From assembly GCA_964594235.1 (NCBI GenBank), contig CAZQMF010000032.1, positions 1-18,711 of the forward strand: a stretch of DNA of 18,711 nt. The letters are read 5' to 3'. This DNA comes from CAYLHS01 sp964594235 (GTDB lineage Bacteria > Actinomycetota > Acidimicrobiia > Spongiisociales > UBA4744). Positions 1-7,181 of this stretch are shown here, in pieces. The position numbers were made by a program, and so were the translations under genes. Under the pieces are notes generated by a model. That model ran no database searches. It was not told where the DNA came from and saw only the letters and a program-made list of their open reading frames with translations. Within the stretch, counting starts at the first letter, position 1, and each line of letters begins with the position of its first letter.

Positions 1-67
1 TACCTTCCTCGCGCAGTGCCTCGTACTGCTCATCGTCTTTGATCGCTGGTCCATGGTCTTTGGTCAT
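1..67 (-). CDS. Partial small conserved protein (N-terminus only)
   Basis: The first 22 codons of a gene that leaves the window at its left edge, translating as MTKDHGPAIKDDEQYEALRE and onward. The start is an ATG at 65-67 with a CAGGAG ribosome-binding site 6 nt upstream on the minus strand. This opening resembles a family of small, charged actinobacterial proteins of unknown function that begin with a very similar KDHGPxIKDDEQYEALR segment, some annotated as Rho-terminator-N-like. That match is from memory. It reads away from the catabolic cluster and is probably unrelated to it. The 208 bp between it and the next gene hold no coding signal that I can support. Confidence 0.6.
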   Translation of the reverse strand, partial: MTKDHGPAIKDDEQYEALREEG

Positions 68-275
68 TGCACGCTCCTGCAAACGGGGTTCCTTGGGGCC
101 CTTACCCAGACGAAGCCCTTCTGAAACCGAAGCGAACCTGATCACAGTATGGCGCCCACGGCCCCATACGTTCGTCCTCGACGGCTTCATCAACGAGTTC
201 AGGCGTCTGCCCCTGCTCTGCTGGAACCGTGAGGCGAGGAACGGGACGGCAGACCGGCCGGGGTTCTTGGACCGA

Positions 276-1079
276 TCATCGGATGGACCGAAGATACCGC
301 TCGACCGAGCGCTGCACGGCAGTTTTGGCATCGGTGGCGACTACCCGGCCCCACCATCCCCCGTAGATCCGATCGAAGGGACACGCCGCCACGCGCTCGA
401 CTATCTGCAGCACGGCCGCCTGGTTGAGGGGAACCAGGTTGGGGTAGCTCCACATGAAGCTCACGCGTTCCCGATCCTGAACCACGGTGATCGTGTCGCC
501 CGTGAGCAGCGCCCCCCGGCCCTCCGCGCCTGCAGCCCAGTGCAGCACCGCGCTGCCTTCGAAATGGCCGCCACATCGAATCAGTGTGATGCCCGGCACC
601 AACTCCACCTGATCCTGGTAGGTCAGGATCTTCGCATCTGGTCGGGTGACCCAGGCGGCATCTGCTTCCGGCAGGAAGATAGGTGCGTCGAAGGCTTGCG
701 ACCACTCGACGATTGCTCCGTAGAAGTGGGGATGTGACGCCGAGATCGCCCGCAGTCCGCCGAGTTGGCGAACCTGGTTGATTGCGTCCTGGTCGACGTA
801 GCCGGGGATATCCCACAGGACATTCCCGGCCGGTGATCGCACCAACAACCCCCGTTGCCCAATCCCAATGACCGGCTTCGTTCCGATACCGAACAGATCG
901 CTTTCCAGGCTGCGTAGATCGGTCTCATATCCCTCGCTGGTCAGCTCTTCGAGGCTAGTCCAGCGCTGCCCGCCCCATCCCACATACTGGCGCGGATCGG
1001 TACAGATGATGCAGCGGGCGGGCGGGGCTTCGCTCGGGGCGTATTGCACACCACACGTGCGGCAGATGTAGGCGACCAT
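276..1079 (-). CDS. MBL-fold protein with N-terminal zinc ribbon
   Basis: A 267-residue protein of the metallo-beta-lactamase fold. The N-terminus carries a rubredoxin-like zinc ribbon (C6-x2-C9 and C23-x2-C26). The MBL part has the first motif as HPHFYG (H116, H118), then H172 in CGGHFEGS and D195 in LLTGDT, which supply the first metal site and the bridging Asp. The usual Asp and His that complete the HxHxDH motif are replaced by Y120 and G121, so a normal dinuclear zinc site looks impossible. The reaction is unknown; relatives are annotated only as MBL-fold hydrolases. I chose the ATG at 1077-1079; a TTG at 1089-1091 would add four residues but has no ribosome-binding site. It diverges from the IclR gene and no copy of the cluster operator lies close to it, so membership in the regulon is doubtful. 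Confidence 0.85.
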   Translation of the reverse strand: MVAYICRTCGVQYAPSEAPPARCIICTDPRQYVGWGGQRWTSLEELTSEGYETDLRSLESDLFGIGTKPVIGIGQRGLLVRSPAGNVLWDIPGYVDQDAINQVRQLGGLRAISASHPHFYGAIVEWSQAFDAPIFLPEADAAWVTRPDAKILTYQDQVELVPGITLIRCGGHFEGSAVLHWAAGAEGRGALLTGDTITVVQDRERVSFMWSYPNLVPLNQAAVLQIVERVAACPFDRIYGGWWGRVVATDAKTAVQRSVERYLRSIR

Positions 1080-1468
1080 CAGCTCGGACAAGACGTGACC
1101 GTGGACATGACATCGAGAGGCTACCTGCCCCGATCAAGCTTCGGTTCTGTCGGTCTGCATTTCGGCTCAGCGACCCTACCGGAAGGCGCCGCCCGACCAT
1201 CCAGACCCGTGACGATGACCGGCAGTCACCAGCAGCGGAATACTGATTGATGAGGTCGTGGAGCAGTCCGAAGATCGGGGCCGCGATCGATTGGCAGCCA
1301 TGGCCAGGGCCGGGGCCGCCTGGGTGGCGAACAGTATCCAGTCATCCCGTGGGCTGTCGATGTGCCGCGTTCCGGCTCTCCACCGGCCAGGTGGCGGTAC
1401 ATCGGGTGATGCCCCGTCGACACCACCGCTCCGCGGAACGCTACCGACTACTTTCCTCGTCCCCTTCT
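1080..1468. other. Gene-poor spacer upstream of the IclR gene
   Basis: About 390 bp without a convincing gene. Short reading frames cross it on both strands, but none has a recognisable motif or a good ribosome-binding site. It contains isolated copies of the operator half-site: GCGGTAC at 1394-1400 and GCGGAACGCT at 1433-1442. The latter is identical to the half-site at 1489-1498 next to the IclR promoter. The spacing of these outlying copies does not match the 20-bp period of the main operator, so they may be chance or accessory sites. The promoter of the divergent MBL gene should lie here, but I cannot place it. Confidence 0.5.
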
Positions 1469-1470
1469 GC

Positions 1471-1495
1471 GGTACGCGGTTCCGTCTTGCGGAAC
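1471..1495 (-). promoter_or_regulatory. Predicted IclR-type operator, copy 1 (IclR-hydantoinase promoter)
   Basis: On the minus strand this reads GTTCC-N7-GGAAC-N3-GTACC. The palindromic pair GTTCC (1479-1483) and GGAAC (1491-1495) is extended by one more matched base on the inside of each arm, and the third half-site is GGTAC at 1471-1475 on the plus strand. Seen as plus-strand decamers, GCGGTACGCG (1469) and GCGGAACGCT (1489) form a direct repeat with a 20-bp period. The element ends 7 bp before a -10-like TAGACT, so it covers the -35 region. The same element with the same spacing occurs at the two other promoter regions of the cluster. Autoregulation by the adjacent IclR protein is inferred. 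Confidence 0.7.
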
Positions 1496-1502
1496 GCTCG
1501 TC

Positions 1503-1508
1503 TAGACT
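1503..1508 (+). promoter_or_regulatory. Putative -10 element of the IclR-hydantoinase operon
   Basis: TAGACT matches the actinobacterial TANNNT -10 pattern. Transcription would begin near 1514-1516, leaving a short leader that contains GGGGAG (1523-1528) in front of the GTG at 1536. This placement puts the ATG at 1509 upstream of the transcript start and so argues for the GTG. There is no good -35 hexamer; that region is filled by the operator. Confidence 0.45.
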
Positions 1509-1535
1509 ATGAACGAGCCAGTGGGGAGTGCGAAC

Positions 1536-2345
1536 GTGAGTGGCGTATCGGACGGGCAGACGGTGACCGCGATCGAACGCGCTGCCGACGTGCTGACCCT
1601 CTTCGCGAACTCGGACTCGCCAACGCTAGGGGTGACCGAGATTGCGCAGCGGCTCGACCTCTCCAAGGCTGTCGTTCACCGAATCCTCGCGTCGCTGCGC
1701 CGCAAGGCGTATGTTGAAGTGGATGAAGCAACCCGGCGATACTCGTTGGGTCCTGCGGCACTCAGCCTGGGCCTTTCCTACCTCCAACGTCTGGACGTTC
1801 AGGCATTGGCTCGTCCGGTCATGCAGAGCCTCTCAGACGCGACGGAAGAGACGGCGACGCTGTCGATTCGCAGTGGCGATCACCGAACCTACGTCGATCA
1901 GGTCACGCCTTCCCGTGAAGTGAAGATGACCGTCCAGTTGGGAAGACCGTTCCCTCTCCACACAGGGGCCTCATCGAAAGCGTTCCTCGCGTTTCTGCCC
2001 GATGATGAACGAGAGGCATACCTGCACAACGGCGACCTCGAACGCCTCACGGAACACACCCTGACCGATCGGCGGCGTCTTCGCGAGGCGGTCAACCGCA
2101 TTCGCGAACAGGGATATGCAACGTCCACCGGCGAACGCCAGGTCGGTGCATCGTCGGTTGCAGCCCCCATCTTCGATCATGAAGGCCACCCCATCGCCGT
2201 GATGAGCGTCTGTGGGCCGGCCGAACGGTTCGCCGGCGAGGCCGCAGCAGCCACCGAGCTGTTGCTCGCGGCCACGACGTCGATCTCAGAGAAACTCGGA
2301 TACCAGCAGTCTCGTACGGAAAGAGGAGCGAATGCCCAGCTATGA
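1536..2345 (+). CDS. IclR-family transcriptional regulator
   Basis: A 269-residue IclR-type regulator. The N-terminal winged helix-turn-helix spans about residues 8-70 (VTAIERAADVLTLFA, then TEIAQRLDLSKAVVHRIL as helix-turn-helix), followed by the wing YSLGPAALSLG and the C-terminal ligand-binding domain (about 85-255) typical of the family. IclR proteins are usually local repressors or activators of catabolic operons that respond to a substrate or intermediate. I chose the GTG at 1536 because GGGGAG (1523-1528) lies 7 nt upstream and a -10-like TAGACT sits at 1503-1508. The ATG at 1509 would add nine residues but lacks a ribosome-binding site and would fall upstream of the predicted transcript start. 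The gene overlaps the hydantoinase by 14 bp, so the two are probably translationally coupled. It is the only regulator visible and the natural candidate to bind the three composite operators in this window. Confidence 0.93.
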   Translation: MSGVSDGQTVTAIERAADVLTLFANSDSPTLGVTEIAQRLDLSKAVVHRILASLRRKAYVEVDEATRRYSLGPAALSLGLSYLQRLDVQALARPVMQSLSDATEETATLSIRSGDHRTYVDQVTPSREVKMTVQLGRPFPLHTGASSKAFLAFLPDDEREAYLHNGDLERLTEHTLTDRRRLREAVNRIREQGYATSTGERQVGASSVAAPIFDHEGHPIAVMSVCGPAERFAGEAAAATELLLAATTSISEKLGYQQSRTERGANAQL

Positions 2346-3765
2346 CCTAATCATCAAAGGCGGAACCCTGGTCACCGCCGAACAGGATGGGACCAGTGCG
2401 GACATCGGCGTCACAGGCGGCAAAGTGACCGCTATCGCCGCCGACTTGCCAACCGATCAGGCAGAGCGGGTCATCGACGCGTCCGGGCATGTCGTCCTTC
2501 CGGGTGGTGTCGACCCCCACTTCCACGTCGGCATCTACCAGCCATTCGAACACGATGCGTTCCATGAGACCCAGTCCTCCCTGGTCGGTGGTGCCACAAC
2601 CATCCTCAGCTACTTCCGAACCGGCAGCCACTACCTCAACAAGACCGGTTCATACAACGAGATCCTCCCCGAGGTCCTCGACAAGACCGCGGGTCAATCC
2701 CACACCGACTTCGGCTACCACCTGGCTCCGATGACCAGAGAGCACGTCGGGGAGATCGACCGGCTCGCAGGAGAAGACGGGGTCCCATCGTTCAAGCTGT
2801 ACATGTTCTACAAAGGCCTGAACCTGGCCGCCGACTCCACTGACGCCGGTGCGTATACCATGGCCGACACCTACGACCTCGGTCACGAATACGCCGTCAT
2901 GGAGGCCATCCGTGCCGCCAACGACAAGTACCCGGACCGACGCGTTTCTCTGTCGGTTCACTGCGAGCAGTCCGAACTGATCACGTTCTTCCTCGACCGG
3001 GTTCGCAGCCATGGCAACCCTCAGGGCCTGGACGCGTGGAGCGCTGCCCGTCCCCCGCTGACAGAACGCGTCGCCATCGGCGAGACCGTCGCCCTGGCCG
3101 CAGCGACAGGTTGCCCTGTCAACCTGCTGCACCTTTCATCTCGGGAAGCGCTCGAAACGGCTATTGAAAGCCTCAAAGCGCATCCAGAATTGGACATCCG
3201 AATGGAAACCACCCTGCATTTCCTGGCGCTTTCCAACGAGAGGCTCAGCGGGCTGGGTGGCAAGGTGAACCCGCCACTGCGCACCGACGACGACATCGAT
3301 GCGATGTGGGCAGGCGTCCGCGACGGCTGGATCGATTGGGTCGGTTCCGACCATGCGTGCTGCATGATGGAACAGAAGGGCGACGACCTGTGGCATGCGC
3401 TGCCCGGCTTCGGCGGCACCGGACTCCTCTACCCTGTCCTTCTGAGCGAGGGGTACCACAAGAGAGGGATTTCGCTCTCTCGCATCGTTCAGATTGCCTC
3501 GACGACCAGCGCGAAGGCCTACAACCTGTACCCGAAGAAGGGCACGATTGCGATCGGCAGCGACGCCGACTTTGCCATCGTCGACCTCGACCTCGAACAG
3601 ACCGTCACGACCGAGATGCTGCTGTCTGCCCAGGATCACACGCCGTTCGCCGGCGTCGACGTGAAAGGCTGGCCGACGACAACCGTCCTACGCGGAACGG
3701 TCGTCTACCAGGACGGCAAGGTCATCGGACAGCCAACCGGACAGTTCATCAAACGCCCGGTCTGA
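2332..3765 (+). CDS. Hydantoinase / dihydropyrimidinase-type cyclic amidohydrolase
   Basis: A 477-residue cytoplasmic amidohydrolase of the hydantoinase/dihydropyrimidinase family, which opens cyclic ureides or imides (hydantoins, dihydropyrimidines, cyclic imides) at an amide bond to give N-carbamoyl acids or half-amides. All metal-centre ligands are visible: H63 and H65 in PGGVDPHFHV, the lysine normally carbamylated (K155 in SFKLYMFYKG), H210 in SVHCEQ, H267 in LLHLSS and D340 in VGSDHACC. Length and motif order are normal for the family. The ATG at 2332 lies inside the end of the IclR gene and is preceded by AGAGGAG (2322-2328). Substrate range cannot be read off; a hydantoin racemase-like gene in the convergent operon supports a hydantoin- or imide-like substrate. 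The gene ends 10 bp from the convergent flavoprotein gene. Confidence 0.92.
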   Translation: MPSYDLIIKGGTLVTAEQDGTSADIGVTGGKVTAIAADLPTDQAERVIDASGHVVLPGGVDPHFHVGIYQPFEHDAFHETQSSLVGGATTILSYFRTGSHYLNKTGSYNEILPEVLDKTAGQSHTDFGYHLAPMTREHVGEIDRLAGEDGVPSFKLYMFYKGLNLAADSTDAGAYTMADTYDLGHEYAVMEAIRAANDKYPDRRVSLSVHCEQSELITFFLDRVRSHGNPQGLDAWSAARPPLTERVAIGETVALAAATGCPVNLLHLSSREALETAIESLKAHPELDIRMETTLHFLALSNERLSGLGGKVNPPLRTDDDIDAMWAGVRDGWIDWVGSDHACCMMEQKGDDLWHALPGFGGTGLLYPVLLSEGYHKRGISLSRIVQIASTTSAKAYNLYPKKGTIAIGSDADFAIVDLDLEQTVTTEMLLSAQDHTPFAGVDVKGWPTTTVLRGTVVYQDGKVIGQPTGQFIKRPV

Positions 3766-3781
3766 GTCGGAGCGTTCAGAC
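3760..3781. terminator. Weak inverted repeat spanning two convergent stop codons
   Basis: GTCTGA (3760-3765) and TCAGAC (3776-3781) form a 6-bp inverted repeat with a 10-nt loop. It contains the TGA stops of both the hydantoinase and the convergent flavoprotein gene. No T-tract follows on either strand. It could be a weak bidirectional terminator, or a by-product of two similar gene ends. Confidence 0.25.
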
Positions 3782-5140
3782 GGTGTGTCCGACTGCTCGC
3801 CCGGCAAGGTAGCCGAGGCCAAGGGCCGACAGAAGACCGTTGCCTGCCAGGTAGCCGTCGGCCCCATGCCCGGAGATGCCCACCGCCGCGCCGCCGGCCG
3901 CATACAGCCCGCGAATCGGCGAGCTGCCGCGAAGTACGGTGGCGTTGCTGTCGATTCTCAGACCCCCCTGCGTGTGGAACAGCGCACCGGTCACTTTCAC
4001 CGCGGCGAACGGAGGCTCCAGTGGCGCTTCCCAGTCGGTACGCCCGAACGGGTCCTCCATCCGCCCACGAGACGCCTCCTCGGCTTCCGCGACGGTTGTC
4101 GCGAGCTCGGAGGCATTCGCACCGATGACCCCGGCAAGCGCTTCGATATCCTCGGCCCACCGCACAGCACCGGCCTCGAGAAGATCCTGATAATCCTTGA
4201 AGACCCGGCAGGCGTCGTCGATGCGCCGATCGAAGATCACCCACGCCTCCCCTCCAGGCTGGTGCAGCACCGGCACTGCGTACTCCGAGTACCCGGTCGG
4301 CTCGTTGCCGAAACGGCGACCCAGGGAGTTGACGAGAAACCCTCCGTGCATCACCACTGCCCATGTCACCAGCACCCCATGGGGGGTCGCGACCGAGCCG
4401 TGTCCCTGATAGGCGTCGAGACAGGCTGTTTCCGCACCCACTGCTTCACCGATCGACAGCGCGTCACCCGTCGAACCGTCTCCACCGAAGTACAGGCCCG
4501 ACTCGATCTCCGGGATGTATCGGTGCACGAGTGTCCGGTTGGCACCGAAACCATTCGTCGCCAGTACGAGCGAACCGGTGCTGATCTCCTCACGGTTTCC
4601 GTCGGGGGTCTCCGCTTCCACCCTTGTGACAGCACCGGATTCGAGGTGAACCCCCGTGACCCGCATTGGTACGATCAGCGTGATCTCGTCGGAGCGCTTC
4701 GCTGCCTCGAGCAGGTGCCGATGCAGCGTCCTCCCCGCGCGATCGGGCACCGCGTGGCACCGGTCTCGTGAGTGCCCCGGGTAGTGGAAGTCCGTAACGA
4801 GCTCCAGCGGAACACCGAGCGTGTCGGCCATCCACGCGACGAGAGCCGGCGCGACGGTTGTCAGCGCCTTCGCGACGACCGGGTCGGCGCTCCCTTTCGT
4901 CTTGCGCATGACGTCGTCGTAGAAGCGCTCCGGCGAGTCGTCGATGCCGGCCTCGGTCTGCCAACGGCTCCCGCCGGCGGGAACCATGGCGGTGCTCATG
5001 GACGTGTTGGACCCGAAGCGAAACGTCTCCCTGGCTTCCAGCAACGCCACGGTCTTGCCCGCCTGCGCCGCGGCAAGTGCAGCGGCGAGCCCGGCGCCTC
5101 CGGCTCCGGCGACGACGACATCGGTGTCCGCGCCGCTCAT
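3776..5140 (-). CDS. FAD-dependent oxidoreductase, fumarate reductase flavoprotein-like
   Basis: A 454-residue flavoprotein of the FAD_binding_2 (fumarate reductase / ketosteroid dehydrogenase-like) superfamily. The N-terminal dinucleotide-binding motif is VVAGAGGAGLAAALAAA (G12, G14, G17). SNTSMSTAMVPAGGSRW at about 45-60 occupies the usual substrate/FAD contact region, and the C-terminal FAD-binding segment AAGGAAVGISGHGADGYLAGNGL closes the fold. Members reduce or oxidise activated C-C bonds, so a role in saturating or desaturating an unsaturated acid intermediate is plausible but inferred. There is no signal peptide, haem motif or partner subunit, so it should be a soluble stand-alone enzyme. 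The ATG at 5140 overlaps the upstream racemase stop (ATGA) and has GGGGAGAG upstream. It is the last gene of the transporter operon. Confidence 0.85.
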   Translation of the reverse strand: MSGADTDVVVAGAGGAGLAAALAAAQAGKTVALLEARETFRFGSNTSMSTAMVPAGGSRWQTEAGIDDSPERFYDDVMRKTKGSADPVVAKALTTVAPALVAWMADTLGVPLELVTDFHYPGHSRDRCHAVPDRAGRTLHRHLLEAAKRSDEITLIVPMRVTGVHLESGAVTRVEAETPDGNREEISTGSLVLATNGFGANRTLVHRYIPEIESGLYFGGDGSTGDALSIGEAVGAETACLDAYQGHGSVATPHGVLVTWAVVMHGGFLVNSLGRRFGNEPTGYSEYAVPVLHQPGGEAWVIFDRRIDDACRVFKDYQDLLEAGAVRWAEDIEALAGVIGANASELATTVAEAEEASRGRMEDPFGRTDWEAPLEPPFAAVKVTGALFHTQGGLRIDSNATVLRGSSPIRGLYAAGGAAVGISGHGADGYLAGNGLLSALGLGYLAGRAVGHTV

Positions 5141-5793
5141 CGTGCTCTCCCCGCGATGAGATGCCGGCGAGCCGACAGGGCCAGGAGTTCGAGCGCCAAG
5201 GCCGTCGGATCGATGACCGTAGGCCCCCGCAAGGGTCGTACCTCGACGGCGGAGCATCCGTTGATGACCGTGTCCGGACGCTGCCCTTCAAGGTCCTGTA
5301 GGGCGCCCGCAAGGGCTGTGTTCCAGGTTTCGGTGTCGGCGATGTCTTCGATGCTCAAGTGCAGGATTCTGATCCCTACCAGGTGCCCGCACAGACCGTA
5401 CGCTTCGATTCGCGATGCCAGCTCGTCGGCGATGGCAGGGGTTCGGGCAACGGCGGCGAACCTCTGTCCGAGTGCAGCGAGGTGGCCCGCGGTGAGTTTC
5501 GTGATGCCGAAAGTGGGGACGGGCGCCTCGGCGACGAGTCGGTCCAGTGCAGGATCGAGAACGCAGTCGGGCAGGATCGCATCGAAGCGTTCCGGATCGG
5601 TGCGCATCGCCTCTTCGAACACCCACTGCTCGGAATCTCGGATCTGTGCCGCACTCTCGAGCCTGTCGGGACCCCCTGGGATGTTGACAAGTTCGATCTC
5701 CAGCGGTTCGGGTGCCAGCCTGGCGTACCGAACCCGTCGCCGGGCGAGCTCATCTTCGGATACGACAATCGGAGTGATCGCTCGTACACGCAT
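5137..5793 (-). CDS. Asp/Glu/hydantoin racemase-family protein
   Basis: A 218-residue member of the aspartate/glutamate/hydantoin racemase superfamily, whose enzymes use two cysteines as acid and base to invert a stereocentre; the related maleate isomerases use the same fold. Both cysteines are present: C77 in ILPDCVLDP and C180 in VINGCSAVE, close to the positions known for bacterial hydantoin racemases (about 76 and 181). The protein is slightly shorter than the usual 230-250 residues. The start is ATG at 5793 with GAGGAGG about 10 nt upstream. It begins 5 bp after the PrpD stop and ends with an ATGA overlap with the flavoprotein, so it is tightly embedded in the operon. With a hydantoinase encoded nearby, hydantoin-type racemisation is the leading idea; maleate isomerase is an alternative. 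Confidence 0.85.
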   Translation of the reverse strand: MRVRAITPIVVSEDELARRRVRYARLAPEPLEIELVNIPGGPDRLESAAQIRDSEQWVFEEAMRTDPERFDAILPDCVLDPALDRLVAEAPVPTFGITKLTAGHLAALGQRFAAVARTPAIADELASRIEAYGLCGHLVGIRILHLSIEDIADTETWNTALAGALQDLEGQRPDTVINGCSAVEVRPLRGPTVIDPTALALELLALSARRHLIAGRAR

Positions 5794-5798
5794 GTCGG

Positions 5799-7148
5799 TC
5801 AGACCTCCTCGAGTGCGGATAGCGGGTTGAGGGCGCGCGAAGCCTCCGGGAGTGTCCGGACGATGTCCTCGATTCGTCCGGACGCGGATCCCCCGAGCAG
5901 GTCGTGCAGCTTGCTGCGGATCTGCGGCCATTCGAGTGGATCGTGAGCTGCGTCACCGATCGGATTCTCGACCTCCGCTCTTCGGCTGGTGCCGTCGGCA
6001 AGGTGCACCGTGACGCGAGCGCCACGTCGTTCAGGCAGCCGACGCTCGAACTCGTCCGTTGCGCGAACGGTCACCTTCTCCGCGAGCGCCCGGACCAGCG
6101 GGTCGGTCCTGCGTTCGGCGTTGGCGGCATCCGGTCCGAAGCTTCCATCGAGCAACATGAGCGCCACCACGTACGGGATGGAGAACATGGCTGCAAGTCG
6201 CGACGGCCACTCGACCCGATTCAAGCTCGCAGCAATCCCGTACGTTTCGACGTCAACCGATGCGATCTGTTCGGCCGTCCATGGTTCGCGAAGCATCTCG
6301 ACCGCGTCGGCCGCGGGATGCGTGTACGCGCAGGCCGCGTGTCGCTTGAAGTAGCCGCCGGAGATCTCGAACCGGACGTCCAGGTCGGTTGTGAGGTCTT
6401 CAACGGCGAAGGATCCGAGGATCCTCCCGAGGCTGTGTGCCGCCGTATCGTCGACGCGTGCGAGTCCGCCTGCAGCCATTCGGGCGGCGACAACTCCCGC
6501 GGCGCCGGCTGCTCCCATCCACGCGTTGCGAACCAGGTTTCCCGTGAATGCGGACTCGAATGGCGTAGCCAGCACCAGGCCGGCAGCGGCATCGAGCGAG
6601 GCGGCGATCTGTTCTGCGTCAAGTCCGAAGAGTCTGGCTGCTGCGGCCGCGGCACCGGTGCACCCCCAGTTGCCGTGGGGATGTACCCCGGGGTGCAGCC
6701 GGGTTGCGCGACCGAAACGGGCGGCGATCTCGTAGCCGGCCAGAAACGCCTCCAGCCACTCCTTGCCTGATCTTCCGGTCTCGATCCCCAATGCCAGCGC
6801 GCCGGGCAGGACATGGCCGGCGGGATGCCCCCGCGCGAACTTGCTGCCCTCGTCGAGTTCGAGCGAGCAGATCGACATCGCGTTGATCCAGATAGACGGT
6901 TCGGTGCCGGCAGTTCGGCGTAGTCCGACGAGTGGTACGGTGCCCTTCTCGGTCCAGCTGTTCGCGAAAGAACCAACCTCCGACGTTCTCGCACCGGCCG
7001 CCGCAACGCCGAGAGTGTCGAAGAGGACGAGCAACGTCCGATCCTGGATCTCTGGCGCCAGGTCGTCCCAGGTGAGACGATCGGCAAACCGCCCCAGGTC
7101 CCTCAGCGCCTCAGAGACTCCTCTCACCGCCTGCACTCTCTCAGTCAC
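5799..7148 (-). CDS. MmgE/PrpD family protein (copy 1)
   Basis: A 449-residue protein of the MmgE/PrpD family, which includes 2-methylcitrate dehydratase, cis-aconitate decarboxylase and iminodisuccinate epimerase. Members act on branched or substituted di- and tricarboxylates. The all-helical N-terminal domain is recognisable (TLLVLFDTLGVAAAGA, then LELDEGSKFARGHPAGHVLPGALAL at about 96-120). The family DD pair is D99-E100 here, and the conserved HP follows (H108, P109). The later segment YFKRHAACAYTHPAADA is typical of the second domain. The reaction (dehydration, isomerisation or epimerisation) cannot be assigned. The start is GTG at 7148, with AAGGGTGA upstream. It lies 33 bp downstream of livF in the same operon, and a second, clearly diverged family member sits in the other operon. 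Confidence 0.88.
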   Translation of the reverse strand: MTERVQAVRGVSEALRDLGRFADRLTWDDLAPEIQDRTLLVLFDTLGVAAAGARTSEVGSFANSWTEKGTVPLVGLRRTAGTEPSIWINAMSICSLELDEGSKFARGHPAGHVLPGALALGIETGRSGKEWLEAFLAGYEIAARFGRATRLHPGVHPHGNWGCTGAAAAAARLFGLDAEQIAASLDAAAGLVLATPFESAFTGNLVRNAWMGAAGAAGVVAARMAAGGLARVDDTAAHSLGRILGSFAVEDLTTDLDVRFEISGGYFKRHAACAYTHPAADAVEMLREPWTAEQIASVDVETYGIAASLNRVEWPSRLAAMFSIPYVVALMLLDGSFGPDAANAERRTDPLVRALAEKVTVRATDEFERRLPERRGARVTVHLADGTSRRAEVENPIGDAAHDPLEWPQIRSKLHDLLGGSASGRIEDIVRTLPEASRALNPLSALEEV

Positions 7149-7181
7149 TACTCACCCTTCGTCGACCCACCGTCGGCAGCC

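Noticed and set aside
39..737. Plus-strand open frame of 232 codons at the left end
   Set aside because: Antisense to the MBL-fold gene for most of its length, without motif or ribosome-binding site.
1258..1512. Small plus-strand open frame in the spacer before the IclR gene
   Set aside because: No ribosome-binding site and no recognisable sequence pattern, and it runs through the operator and promoter of the regulator.
2212..2331. Upstream extension of the hydantoinase frame
   Set aside because: The additional 40 residues overlap the end of the IclR gene in another frame and have no homology. The ATG at 2332 has a clear ribosome-binding site and starts the domain normally.
3785..4771. Long plus-strand open frame (328 codons) opposite the flavoprotein gene
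   Set aside because: It is antisense to a well-supported FAD-binding protein, has no recognisable motif, and is low-complexity Arg/Gly/His-rich, as expected for a GC-rich shadow frame.
6413..6436. Two close GGATCC hexamers inside PrpD copy 1
   Set aside because: Short, within a conserved coding region, and of the kind expected by chance in GC-rich DNA; no further structure extends from it.
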